A DNA stretch of 7,676 bases, taken from contig JAOAGB010000073.1 in the NCBI GenBank assembly GCA_026415995.1, forward strand, positions 1-7,676, in the 5' to 3' direction. The number at the start of each line of letters is the position of its first letter. Position 1 is the first letter of the stretch. Position numbers and translations under genes: made by a program. The stretch comes from Thermodesulfovibrio sp. (GTDB lineage: Bacteria; Nitrospirota; Thermodesulfovibrionia; Thermodesulfovibrionales; Thermodesulfovibrionaceae). Below, one piece after another: positions 1 to 6,923 of the stretch. The notes under the pieces are model-generated. The model saw only the letters and a program-made list of their open reading frames with translations. It made no database searches and was not told where the DNA came from.

Positions 1-4
1 TATT

Positions 5-30
5 GTTTGAATTTTTATAGGGTTCAAAAC
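5..30. repeat. Imperfect palindrome at left edge, possible single CRISPR repeat or terminator
   Basis: GTTTGAA (5-11) and TTCAAAAC (23-30) form a 26-bp imperfect inverted repeat around an AT-rich centre ending in TATAGGG. Its size and its GTTT...AAAC ends resemble CRISPR repeats, and it lies about 255 bp past the last cas gene, a usual place for the first repeat after a leader. Only one copy is visible and the window ends four bases to its left, so repetition cannot be tested. It could equally be a weak hairpin or chance. Confidence 0.2.
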
Positions 31-76
31 AAGCATTTCCAAGTGTTTATGTGTATTTACCATAAAAATGCCGATA

Positions 77-96
77 AAATCTAATTTTTTAGATTT
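77..96 (-). terminator. AT-rich hairpin downstream of the cas genes, possible weak terminator
   Basis: AAATCTAA (77-84) and TTAGATTT (89-96) make a perfect 8-bp stem with a 4-nt loop. Read on the minus strand, the stem runs into TTTTATC, a short T tract. It is about 190 nt past the cas2b stop and could end the operon transcript. The stem has only one G-C pair and the T tract is short, so termination would be weak. It also overlaps a promoter-like site on the same strand. Confidence 0.25.
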
Positions 97-114
97 AAAA
101 TCCAGCCTTGTCAA
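86..114 (-). promoter_or_regulatory. Possible leftward promoter downstream of cas2b
   Basis: On the minus strand, a perfect -35 TTGACA (114-109) is followed after 17 nt by TAAAAA (91-86), which matches four of six bases of the -10 consensus. Initiation would fall near position 79 and transcription would leave the window leftwards. If a CRISPR array begins at the left edge, this is where a leader promoter would be expected. In DNA this AT-rich, such matches occur by chance, so support is weak. Confidence 0.2.
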
Positions 115-120
115 AGAACA

Positions 121-149
121 ATAATTTATTAAATAAAATCATAAATTAT
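121..149. repeat. Perfect 9-bp AT-only inverted repeat
   Basis: ATAATTTAT (121-129) and ATAAATTAT (141-149) are exact reverse complements separated by 11 nt. The flanks ACA and TTGT could extend the pairing with a bulge. It lies in the gene-free tail after cas2b. It may be a hairpin, a protein-binding site or a product of base composition; no function can be assigned. Confidence 0.3.
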
Positions 150-174
150 CATAAGTTGTCAACCATGCAAGAGA

Positions 175-224
175 GAGATTCTTCGCTACGCTCAAAATGA
201 CAGAAAGTGCGCAGAATGACAGAG
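175..224. repeat. Dispersed-repeat-like segment in the tail after cas2b
   Basis: This segment contains ATTCTTCGCTACGCTC followed by AAAATGACAG and, 15 nt later, AGAATGACAG, a short internal direct repeat. It is distinctly richer in G and C than the DNA around it. It resembles from memory the ATTCTTCGCT...CAGAATGACA intergenic repeats scattered through many bacterial genomes. Only one copy is in the window, so its dispersed nature is inferred. It lies in what would be the leader region if an array followed. Confidence 0.4.
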
Positions 225-285
225 TTTATTAAAATTAAAGAATAAATCAAACTAAAACTTAGAGTGATGTTATCTATCATAAAAG

Positions 286-561
286 TCAATATAATACCTC
301 CACTCCCTCTGGAATTCTATCTCCAACTCCAAGTACTGTCACTAAGGAATCCTTTGGCAAAGGATATATTCTTACATCATCATATCTGGGATGTATGATT
401 TTTTGAATTCCTGCCTGTATTTCTTTTAACTCATGATTGGTTAATATACAGTAAAATACAGAATACTGAATATGAAATCCTCTTTCTTTCATAAATCTAT
501 AAACTCTGTTCAGCCTCAGTTCATCAGCTATATCATAACAGATAAGATATGACGATTTCAT
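286..561 (-). CDS. cas2: CRISPR adaptation protein Cas2, second copy (cas2b)
   Basis: This 91-residue protein has the length and ferredoxin-like pattern of Cas2, the small dimeric core that bridges Cas1 dimers in the spacer-integration complex. The first strand carries the conserved Asp (YLICYDIAD, D10), followed by an Arg-rich helix, QYSVFYCIL near residues 32-40, and the tail motif RIYPLP (64-69). The tail ends TVLGVGDRIPEGVEVLY. The RIYPLP/PEGV signature marks it as a different Cas2 type from cas2a, so it is not a recent duplicate. Its ATG overlaps the cas1b stop as ATGA, and AAGGAG (576-571) lies 9 nt upstream, so it is translationally coupled to cas1b and probably its partner. It is the last gene of the run. 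The Cas2 call is firm; subtype is not assigned. Confidence 0.95.
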   Translation of the reverse strand: MKSSYLICYDIADELRLNRVYRFMKERGFHIQYSVFYCILTNHELKEIQAGIQKIIHPRYDDVRIYPLPKDSLVTVLGVGDRIPEGVEVLY

Positions 562-1376
562 GGGGTTACACTCCTTAAATATGATAGAATTTGGGCAATT
601 GTAGCGTTTAATTCAAGTTCTATCTCTTCCTTTTTCTTTTCAAATTTGTCAACAATCATTTGAAGTCTCTCAGGATTAAGATCAGGATTTTTTATGAAAT
701 CCATATTTGCTCCATCAGCATAAAAGAATTGAAAAGTTAGAAAATCTGACATTGGTTCATAAATTCTATAAATATCAGCGACAAGTCCATAATTATTATT
801 TTGACTGATTACCCCTACATGAGGGTCAAGCCTTGCATTAATTAGCTTTGATAGAATAGTTATACCTAAAAAATTTTTCATTATACCCCTAATCATCTCC
901 CATAAAAATTCCGATGGCTTAATTTTATTTACCATTGTGTAATAGTTTTCCTCTTTTTCATCTAATGAAATTGTGATGTTTTTAAACATGTTACTTAAAA
1001 CTTTTTTCTGATTAAAAATTCTTTTTTCATGAATCCATGTTGTGAATTTTTCTACTAATTTTTTTGATTCAAGCATCATTTTTTGATATTTTGAATAACT
1101 CTTTATTTCATCTGTATTAGGGAGAACTATAGAAGTCTCTCCATGCCTACCGATTATTAGAATTGGAGCTCCCTTAGACGAAAAAAGAGTAATTGAGAAA
1201 GCATCTATCTCTACATTGCCATATATAACAACTCTATCTATATAGTCTCCAGGGATTCTTACAGGTGCAGTAAATCTCCTTTCAATCAAAACAGAAGGTC
1301 CATCTCTTTTGACAACAGTTCCGTTGCCTCTTTCAATCAGATAAAGAGTTCTTCTCTTCAAGTATTCTTCTTGCAA
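558..1376 (-). CDS. cas1: Divergent, probably catalytically inactive Cas1 paralogue (cas1b)
   Basis: This 272-residue protein is a Cas1 homologue, shorter than the usual 300-340. Its N-terminal beta domain aligns with cas1a (RVVIYGNVEI at 48-57 against RLVIIGNVKI), and the helical domain keeps LDPHVGVIS (183-191) and LVADIYRIYEP (198-208). Against cas1a, the catalytic His of GFYH falls on S191. Asp201 is kept, but the next acidic ligand is R204. E142 may match the first catalytic Glu. Two of the usual metal ligands are therefore missing, while the reading frame is intact, which suggests selection for a structural role. The start is TTG at 1376: it is the only ATG, GTG or TTG after the preceding in-frame stop, and GGAGG (1390-1386) lies 9 nt upstream. 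The gene overlaps cas1a by 44 nt and cas2b by 4 nt. Homology is firm; inactivity rests on an alignment by eye. Confidence 0.9.
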   Translation of the reverse strand: MQEEYLKRRTLYLIERGNGTVVKRDGPSVLIERRFTAPVRIPGDYIDRVVIYGNVEIDAFSITLFSSKGAPILIIGRHGETSIVLPNTDEIKSYSKYQKMMLESKKLVEKFTTWIHEKRIFNQKKVLSNMFKNITISLDEKEENYYTMVNKIKPSEFLWEMIRGIMKNFLGITILSKLINARLDPHVGVISQNNNYGLVADIYRIYEPMSDFLTFQFFYADGANMDFIKNPDLNPERLQMIVDKFEKKKEEIELELNATIAQILSYLRSVTP

Positions 1377-2292
1377 GGGTTTGCACCTCCTCTCTCCAAC
1401 TGGATCGGTGCTCTTGAGCCCATTGTTCGTATAGAGGATAAAACTTTTTTCTACCTGCCTTTTTTAGATATACTCCACCTGATTCCTCATCTTGCATGAA
1501 GTCTTTTCTGCTCAAATGTTTCTCCCTAAATAACTCATAAACCAATCTGTCAACACTAACCCTAAATATTTCAACTAAATCACAGGCAAGAGATTCTCTA
1601 CCATATTCAAACTGATGATAGAATCCTATGGTAGGGTCAAGTCCTATAAGTTGAATTTCTCTTACGAGTTCATAATGTAGTAGGGTATAACAAAAGGAAA
1701 GCATTGCATTTACAGGATCCTTTGGAGGACGTTTCACTCTTTTTAAGAAATTAAGAGAGTCAGGGAAAATCTTTGAATAAATTGCAAAATAGACTGAGGA
1801 AGCTGAACCCTCTATACCTCTGAGAGAATCAATGGACACTGTAGATGTATTTTCAATGGTTGATAGAGCTTTATTTAGTATTTCCAGTGCATTTTCCACT
1901 TGCATGGCTAAAGCTGGTTTTAAATTTTTGATTTCAAAGATAAAATCTCTTTGAGAGGCTATTTTTTTCTTTATCAATTCCTTGGACAACTGTAAAGAAA
2001 AATACGATAGAGCCTTCTCATACTGTTTAACCCTTAGCATTCCATTGTTGTGAATAGGACCACTTAATGTGCACCCATATCTGAGTTTTCCAGTAAGAAA
2101 TACTACAGAAATACCGTTATTTACAAGTTTATATAAAACAGAGGACTCAATCTTAACATTTCCTATGATTACTAATCTCTTCAGAGGTGCTAAAGGAAGG
2201 CTGCCGTCTTTCTGTCCTTTTGCATAAAAGCTCAATGAGTTTCCATCCACTCTTATCTCTATGTCTTTTCTGTCTATAAAAACAGTGCTCAT
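1333..2292 (-). CDS. cas1: CRISPR-associated integrase Cas1, canonical copy (cas1a)
   Basis: Cas1 is the metal-dependent nuclease/integrase that inserts new spacers into CRISPR arrays together with Cas2. This 319-residue protein is full length. The N-terminal beta domain runs to about residue 85 (RLVIIGNVKI, then VVFLTG), followed by the helical catalytic domain. The active site is complete: E161 in LRGIEGSAS, H226 in IGFYHQ, and D238/E241 in SLACDLVEIFR. The RVKRPPKDPVNAMLSF segment (185-200) and the C-terminal GGVYLKKAGRKKFYPLYEQW (272-291) are typical of active Cas1. The start lies 4 nt after the cas2a stop, so translation is probably coupled; its own Shine-Dalgarno sequence is weak. Its last 44 nt also encode the start of cas1b. 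It is almost certainly an active integrase. The CRISPR subtype cannot be set from this window because no effector gene is present. Confidence 0.97.
   Translation of the reverse strand: MSTVFIDRKDIEIRVDGNSLSFYAKGQKDGSLPLAPLKRLVIIGNVKIESSVLYKLVNNGISVVFLTGKLRYGCTLSGPIHNNGMLRVKQYEKALSYFSLQLSKELIKKKIASQRDFIFEIKNLKPALAMQVENALEILNKALSTIENTSTVSIDSLRGIEGSASSVYFAIYSKIFPDSLNFLKRVKRPPKDPVNAMLSFCYTLLHYELVREIQLIGLDPTIGFYHQFEYGRESLACDLVEIFRVSVDRLVYELFREKHLSRKDFMQDEESGGVYLKKAGRKKFYPLYEQWAQEHRSSWREEVQTLARRILEEKNSLSD
1376..1390 (-). promoter_or_regulatory. Ribosome-binding site that fixes the TTG start of cas1b
   Basis: On the minus strand GGAGG (1390-1386) is followed by 9 nt and then TTG (1376-1374). The site lies wholly inside the 3' end of cas1a. 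It is the best Shine-Dalgarno match in the cas part of the operon and supports the non-ATG start. It also implies independent ribosome entry at cas1b rather than simple stop-start coupling. Confidence 0.7.
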
Positions 2293-2296
2293 AGAT

Positions 2297-2575
2297 TTAC
2301 CCTATATAAAAATAATCTGGATCTGCGGGGGGTACTGCTATTCCAAGTGTGATAACTTTGCTTCTTCCATCAATCCTAAAGATATGAACCCTGTCTTCAT
2401 TAGGATTTATAAGGCGTTTTAGCTTGCTTATGATAAATTTAAGTTCATCTCTTTCAAGAAAGCATTCATAAACGGACTTTTGTCCACCAGTGCTGTAACC
2501 TTTAAGAAAGTATCTAACTTGCCCAAGTCTTTTCATATCTGTAATGTCATAGGCTATGATATAAAGAATTCTCAT
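2297..2575 (-). CDS. cas2: CRISPR adaptation protein Cas2, first copy (cas2a)
   Basis: This 92-residue Cas2 family protein starts MRILYIIAYDITD, with the conserved Asp at D10 ending the first beta strand. It continues with QKSVYECFLE (32-41), a pattern seen in many Cas2 proteins, then an amphipathic helix and the strand pair VHIFRID and SKVITLGI. The C-terminal tail is short (PPADPDYFYIG). Cas2 dimers normally act as the scaffold of the Cas1-Cas2 integrase and measure prespacer length; nuclease activity is usually dispensable for that. The gene begins only 14 nt after sbcC, with AGGGA beside the sbcC stop as a weak ribosome-binding site, and ends 4 nt before cas1a, its likely partner. Having cas2 before cas1 is the reverse of the more common cas1-cas2 order. 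Confidence 0.95.
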   Translation of the reverse strand: MRILYIIAYDITDMKRLGQVRYFLKGYSTGGQKSVYECFLERDELKFIISKLKRLINPNEDRVHIFRIDGRSKVITLGIAVPPADPDYFYIG

Positions 2576-2589
2576 TTTGCAATTATTCC

Positions 2590-5500
2590 CTAAGCATTTA
2601 AAAATATTGTGCTTGACCCGGTGTTATCTCTCTTTACATAGATACTACGTGGTACAACTTGTTTTAATTCTTCTAAGTGTGAAATGAGTCCTACAAGTCT
2701 ATCCTGTGATTTAAGCTCATCTAATACTACGCATACAGAGTCAAGAAGGTCTCTGTCAAGGGAACTAAACCCTTCATCTATGAAGAAAAATTGTATTGCT
2801 CTCATTCTTTTACTTTGAATATAACTTGAAAGTGCAAGAGCTAAGGCAAAGGAGACTAAAAAAGTCTCTCCACCAGAGAGAGTGTTAACTAAACGCTTTT
2901 TATTATATAGAATATCTGTAACTGTAAATTCAAGGGTTGGGGAGACATTTACTAAAAATCTTTTTCCTATAAGGGTTTTCAGTAATTCATTGGTTAGTCT
3001 AACAATTTCTTTAAGAAATTGCCATGAAAAAAATTTTACCATCTCTTTACCATAGGTAAGATTTTTAAGAATTTTTATATTTTCAGATTCTTTTTTCAAT
3101 TCTCCTATTTCTCTTGTAAGTGTTGTCTTTTCTTTAACCATTTCTTTTTCCTTATTTATTTGCTCTTTCAAGGCACCTAAATTTTCATTTAAATGTGCAA
3201 TTTTATCATTTATTTCGGTGAGATATTTTTCAGTTTTCTCTAATTCTCCGGGTTGGACAGACTTTAATGGTATTTCCTCAAGAGCCTTAATTACATTATC
3301 CAGAGCACCTTTCGTTTCATTGTATCTCTTTTCATATTTTTCAATTTCAACTTTGAAAGATTTTTTACTTTCTTTATCAATAATTAGATCTGGCAATTTA
3401 GATATAGATACTCCCATTTCCTTTGCCTTTTTCTCCAAAGAAGACAAGATCTCTATTTGATTTTCTTGATCTTTACTTAATCTCTCTCTTGTTTTTTCTA
3501 AATCTAAATAAGTTTTTTGGCTCTGATTATTTAAAGCATTAATGTCATTTTCAAGCTTTATTTTCTCTTTTTTAAGTGATTCAAGCTCTTTTTCTGCCTC
3601 TATTTTAATTTCTATAGGACTTTTCCCTTTAGTCTTTTCATTTAATGTCCTTTTCTTTTCATCTATATTTTTTTGAAGTTCCTCAATTTCTTTATTAATT
3701 TGTTGTATGTTTGAGTATACTTCAACTCTTTTTTGGCTTATATCGTTCTTGTGTCTCATTTTCTCATGAAAATCGCTAATAAGTTTATTTAAATTTATGC
3801 TTATTTCATCATGTTTCTTTTTTCTGTTCTGAATTTGCTCAAAAATTTTTTCGGCATTATCCAAAAGGTTCATAGGAAAAATTTGAGACAGTTTATTTTC
3901 TAATTCCAAAAGTTTGAGACTTTTGTCATGGATTTCTTTACCATAAGTTTCCATGTTTGCCTTTGAAGCAACAATTCTATCTAATAAAGGCTTTATTCTA
4001 TTTTTAAGATCCTCAAATTCTTTAATTTCTTCTTCTAAAGCTCCGAGTTTCTTTTCTAATAGAGCAATTTTTCTCTCATCTATACTTTTTGCAGGCGCTG
4101 GGTGCTCAATGTTTCCGCATACTGGGCATGGTTGTCCTTCTATAAGTGCCTTACTCAATGTGAATGCAATATTTTTGAATTTTAATTCTTCAATTTCATT
4201 TGAGAATTTGTTTTTTAACTCTTTAAACTCTCTTTCCTTTTCTTTAATCAATTCTTCAAACTTTTCATAGGATTCTATCCTTAGATTAAATCTATCTTTG
4301 AATTCCTTTTGAATTTGAATAAAGTCTTCTTCTCCTTTTTTTCTTTCCCTCTCTAATTTTTTATCTAATGTTTTAATATCTTCTTTTAAATTTTTAATCT
4401 CATTTATTTTTGATAAAGCCTCTGGAAGCAAGTAATAAAGTTCTATTTCCTCTTTATTCAATTTTGAATTTTCTAATTCAGTCCTATTTTTCTCAATATC
4501 TTTTACCAATTTATTGGTTTCATCATCCCATTGCCTTAACAATTTCTCAATTTCTTTCAATGAGATATTTAGCTCTTTCAATTCCTTTGCTTTTTCATGC
4601 TGTTTTTTCAGAAGAGACTTGATTTCTCCCTCAATTTGAAAGAGTTGCTCAGTTTCCTTAATTTTTAATATAAGTTCCTCATTTTTATTAAAAAAGAGCT
4701 TTTCAAATTCTTCTTGATGCCTTTTTTGTTCTTTAAGTCTACTTTCAATGCCTTTTAGAATTTTTGTGAGTTTTTCTTCCTTTTGCCTGTTATCATCTAT
4801 AGATTTTTCTATAATTTTCAGCTCTTCAAAGAATTTCTTATAGGGAGCAAGCTCATCGTCCATTTGAATTTTACTTTTTAGATTTTCTATGTGAGCTTTC
4901 ATTGATTCCATTTCCTTGAGCTGATTTTCAAGTTCTACTTTCTTTTCTGTAAGATTTTTGAAGTTTTTAATTTGATTAAGTTTTTCCAAATATTCTTTCT
5001 GTCTCTGTTTGAGTTCCTTGGATATTTTTGTTATCTCTCTGATTTCTTTTTCTTTATTAGCTATGCTTTCTTCTGAAATTTCAGAGAGTTCATCAAGTCT
5101 TCTTGTTTTCTCTGCAATCGTTGATTCAAGTTGTGAAAACTTTTCAGCAAACTTGGTATAAAGAGGTTCACCGAATAAATGCAAGTCAAATATTTTGCCT
5201 ACCAAATCCGCTCTTTCAGCAGGTTTAAGGCGTAAAAGTTCTGCAAATTGATTTTGTGGAAGAACCACCACTTTGCAAAACTCTTCAAAAGAAAGTCCTA
5301 TTATATTTGAAATTTTATCATTAAATTCATCTAATTTTTCAGCAATAGGTATTTCTCTTCCTCTATCAATTTTGTAAAGCTTTGCCTTATTGTCATTTAA
5401 GTTTATAGTTCTAATTATTTTGTATGTTTTTCCCGCTATTTCAAAAATAAACTCGATATTAATTTCACCTTTGAAGGGATTTATTGCTTCTCTAATATTT

Positions 5501-5685
5501 TTGGATGATAGCCTTGGTGTTTTTCCATAAATTGAAAGAGTTATTGCATCAAGTATTGTCGATTTACCTCCGCCTGTATCACCAAAAATTCCAAAAAGCT
5601 TTGTTTGATAAAACTTAGTAAAATCAATTTTTACCTCGCGGGCATAACTGTTTAATCCTCCAAATCTTAGACTAATTGGTAGCAT
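2590..5685 (-). CDS. sbcC: SbcC, Rad50-like ATPase of the SbcCD nuclease
   Basis: SbcC is the SMC-type ATPase that clamps DNA and controls the SbcD nuclease. The 1031-residue length is usual for the family. The N-terminal ATPase half has Walker A GDTGGGKST (35-43) and the Q-loop VLPQNQF (141-147). A long lysine/glutamate-rich coiled coil runs from about 185 to 510. The zinc hook CPVC (C520/C523) follows, in the middle of the chain as expected for dimerisation, and then the returning coil (about 540-880). The C-terminal half has signature LSGGE (936-940), Walker B FFFIDE (966-971), D-loop SSLD (974-977) and H-loop His1003. All ATPase motifs are present, so it should be functional. The ATG has GAGG 6 nt upstream and overlaps the sbcD end by 14 nt. 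The cas cluster starts 14 nt downstream, an uncommon neighbour for sbcC. Confidence 0.97.
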   Translation of the reverse strand: MLPISLRFGGLNSYAREVKIDFTKFYQTKLFGIFGDTGGGKSTILDAITLSIYGKTPRLSSKNIREAINPFKGEINIEFIFEIAGKTYKIIRTINLNDNKAKLYKIDRGREIPIAEKLDEFNDKISNIIGLSFEEFCKVVVLPQNQFAELLRLKPAERADLVGKIFDLHLFGEPLYTKFAEKFSQLESTIAEKTRRLDELSEISEESIANKEKEIREITKISKELKQRQKEYLEKLNQIKNFKNLTEKKVELENQLKEMESMKAHIENLKSKIQMDDELAPYKKFFEELKIIEKSIDDNRQKEEKLTKILKGIESRLKEQKRHQEEFEKLFFNKNEELILKIKETEQLFQIEGEIKSLLKKQHEKAKELKELNISLKEIEKLLRQWDDETNKLVKDIEKNRTELENSKLNKEEIELYYLLPEALSKINEIKNLKEDIKTLDKKLERERKKGEEDFIQIQKEFKDRFNLRIESYEKFEELIKEKEREFKELKNKFSNEIEELKFKNIAFTLSKALIEGQPCPVCGNIEHPAPAKSIDERKIALLEKKLGALEEEIKEFEDLKNRIKPLLDRIVASKANMETYGKEIHDKSLKLLELENKLSQIFPMNLLDNAEKIFEQIQNRKKKHDEISINLNKLISDFHEKMRHKNDISQKRVEVYSNIQQINKEIEELQKNIDEKKRTLNEKTKGKSPIEIKIEAEKELESLKKEKIKLENDINALNNQSQKTYLDLEKTRERLSKDQENQIEILSSLEKKAKEMGVSISKLPDLIIDKESKKSFKVEIEKYEKRYNETKGALDNVIKALEEIPLKSVQPGELEKTEKYLTEINDKIAHLNENLGALKEQINKEKEMVKEKTTLTREIGELKKESENIKILKNLTYGKEMVKFFSWQFLKEIVRLTNELLKTLIGKRFLVNVSPTLEFTVTDILYNKKRLVNTLSGGETFLVSFALALALSSYIQSKRMRAIQFFFIDEGFSSLDRDLLDSVCVVLDELKSQDRLVGLISHLEELKQVVPRSIYVKRDNTGSSTIFLNA

Positions 5686-6835
5686 TTCTCACCTCTTCTA
5701 ATGTCCTAAGAAATATACTTAAAATTTCCTTTGATGGTTCTTTATTTATCTTTGTTTTATAAAACTCCATGAACATCTCTTCTTCAGTCAGAGAATGAAG
5801 TCCTGGGATAGTCTTTTCCTCAAGAATTTCTAAACTAGAAAACTGCCAGTTTATTAGCCTGTCTTTATAAGCCTTTAATAGTTGCTCCATTGAACTGGTA
5901 TTGAATGATTGAGAGTTTCTTATTAATATGTAGTAATATGCTTTATCATCTGGGGCATTTTTTATTGCATCTTCAATTGAGTCAAACTCAACTTTTCTTA
6001 TCTTTGGGATATTTTTAAACTCTATAAAATTTATATTGTCCTTTTCCCACACACATAATCCTTTTTTGTGCTCTATTTCAGCAATATCAAACGGATAAAT
6101 TGAACCTGAGTAAATTGCATTCTTTATCTTCTGATGCCTATGTAGATGTCCAAGGGCAATATAGTTAGCTTTTTTTGGTAAAAATTCAGATGGAATATAT
6201 TCAATCCCACCAATTTGAAATACTCTCTCAGAGCCAGACTTGTGAGCCCCAGTGATGGATAAATGGCTTATCAATATAAAATAATCACAACTAAATTGAG
6301 GTTCCTCAGATAAAAGTTCATTTACCTTATTGAGATATTCTTCTCCTGACAATCCTGTTCTTACTTCTGATAGATATGGAATGGATTTAATTGCTACAAT
6401 CTCTTCTTTATTCTTAACCTTAAGTTTTAGAAAAGAATTTTCAGTGGTGAGTTTAAAATTTTCATTTTCATATTCAAAAAACTCAAACTTTTCAAAGGGA
6501 TAACTGATAACAGATATAGGATGTTTACCTGTTATTAATGGTTTGGGAATTTGAAGTTTATCTGGAGAGTCATGATTTCCAGCAACAGCAACAATAAAAC
6601 AGTTTTGCTCTGATAATCGTGAGAGAGTTTCATAAAATATTTTTTCAGCCTCAAAGGATGGATTATATGTATCAAAAATATCTCCTGCTATAAGGATGAG
6701 ATCAGGCTTTTCATTGTCAACAATATCAATAATTTCATCCATAATTCCTCTTTGAATTTGTATAAGTTCAAAGGTGGTTTCCCTGAAAATTTTGCCTAAA
6801 TGCCAGTCAGAAGTATGGATAATTTTTAAGCTCAT
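5672..6835 (-). CDS. sbcD: SbcD, Mre11-like nuclease of the SbcCD complex
   Basis: SbcD is the manganese-dependent exo/endonuclease that, with SbcC, cuts DNA hairpins and blocked ends. This 387-residue protein has the full calcineurin-like phosphoesterase set in order: DWH (D10, H12), GDIFD (51-55), GNHD (86-89), the His of LISHLSI (H191) and GHLHRH (229-234). After about residue 260 comes the capping and SbcC-binding region, ending in an amphipathic segment (LSIFLRTLEEVRNATN). The start MSLKIIHTSDWHLGK is typical and has AGAGGT 5 nt upstream of the ATG. It is the first gene of the tight block: its last 14 nt overlap sbcC, and no gene lies within about 450 bp upstream on the same strand. A TATAAT box about 48 nt before the ATG may drive the whole operon. 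Confidence 0.97.
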   Translation of the reverse strand: MSLKIIHTSDWHLGKIFRETTFELIQIQRGIMDEIIDIVDNEKPDLILIAGDIFDTYNPSFEAEKIFYETLSRLSEQNCFIVAVAGNHDSPDKLQIPKPLITGKHPISVISYPFEKFEFFEYENENFKLTTENSFLKLKVKNKEEIVAIKSIPYLSEVRTGLSGEEYLNKVNELLSEEPQFSCDYFILISHLSITGAHKSGSERVFQIGGIEYIPSEFLPKKANYIALGHLHRHQKIKNAIYSGSIYPFDIAEIEHKKGLCVWEKDNINFIEFKNIPKIRKVEFDSIEDAIKNAPDDKAYYYILIRNSQSFNTSSMEQLLKAYKDRLINWQFSSLEILEEKTIPGLHSLTEEEMFMEFYKTKINKEPSKEILSIFLRTLEEVRNATN

Positions 6836-6860
6836 GTTACACCTCTGAGTTATTTATTGA

Positions 6861-6876
6861 AAGAGTTTTTACTCTT
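6861..6876 (-). promoter_or_regulatory. Perfect hairpin in the predicted sbcD leader
   Basis: AAGAGT (6861-6866) and ACTCTT (6871-6876) are exact inverted repeats with a 4-nt loop. The site sits 7 nt downstream of the TATAAT box, so the transcript would begin at or in it. It could be a repressor operator overlapping the start site or a stabilising 5' hairpin. The palindrome is plainly visible; its role is inferred. Confidence 0.35.
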
Positions 6877-6882
6877 AAGATA

Positions 6883-6888
6883 ATTATA
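6883..6888 (-). promoter_or_regulatory. Candidate -10 box for the sbcD-cas operon
   Basis: A perfect TATAAT lies on the minus strand, predicting initiation near 6876 and a 5' leader of about 40 nt before the sbcD ATG. The 17-nt-upstream hexamer is AAAAAA, so no good -35 is present, and the TG of an extended -10 is off by one. A-tracts upstream might act as an UP element. It is the best promoter candidate between sbcD and the upstream gene. Confidence 0.4.
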
Positions 6889-6923
6889 ACCAAGCTAAAA
6901 TATATTTTTTTAGGATAGAAATA

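Noticed and set aside
558..1376. Cas1b as a decayed pseudogene or frameshifted copy of cas1a
   Set aside because: The frame is open for 272 codons, has a strong ribosome-binding site, and is coupled at both ends. The protein differs from Cas1a throughout rather than being a broken duplicate.
3218..4622. Plus-strand open frames at 3218-3460, 3953-4270 and 4410-4622
   Set aside because: They lie antisense inside the sbcC coiled-coil coding region, match no family, and have the Phe/Ser/Leu-rich make-up expected of the reverse strand of Lys/Glu codons.
2590..6835. Archaeal Mre11-Rad50-HerA-NurA operon
   Set aside because: No HerA or NurA gene is adjacent, and the good Shine-Dalgarno sites and SbcD/SbcC-type proteins fit a bacterial sbcDC pair.
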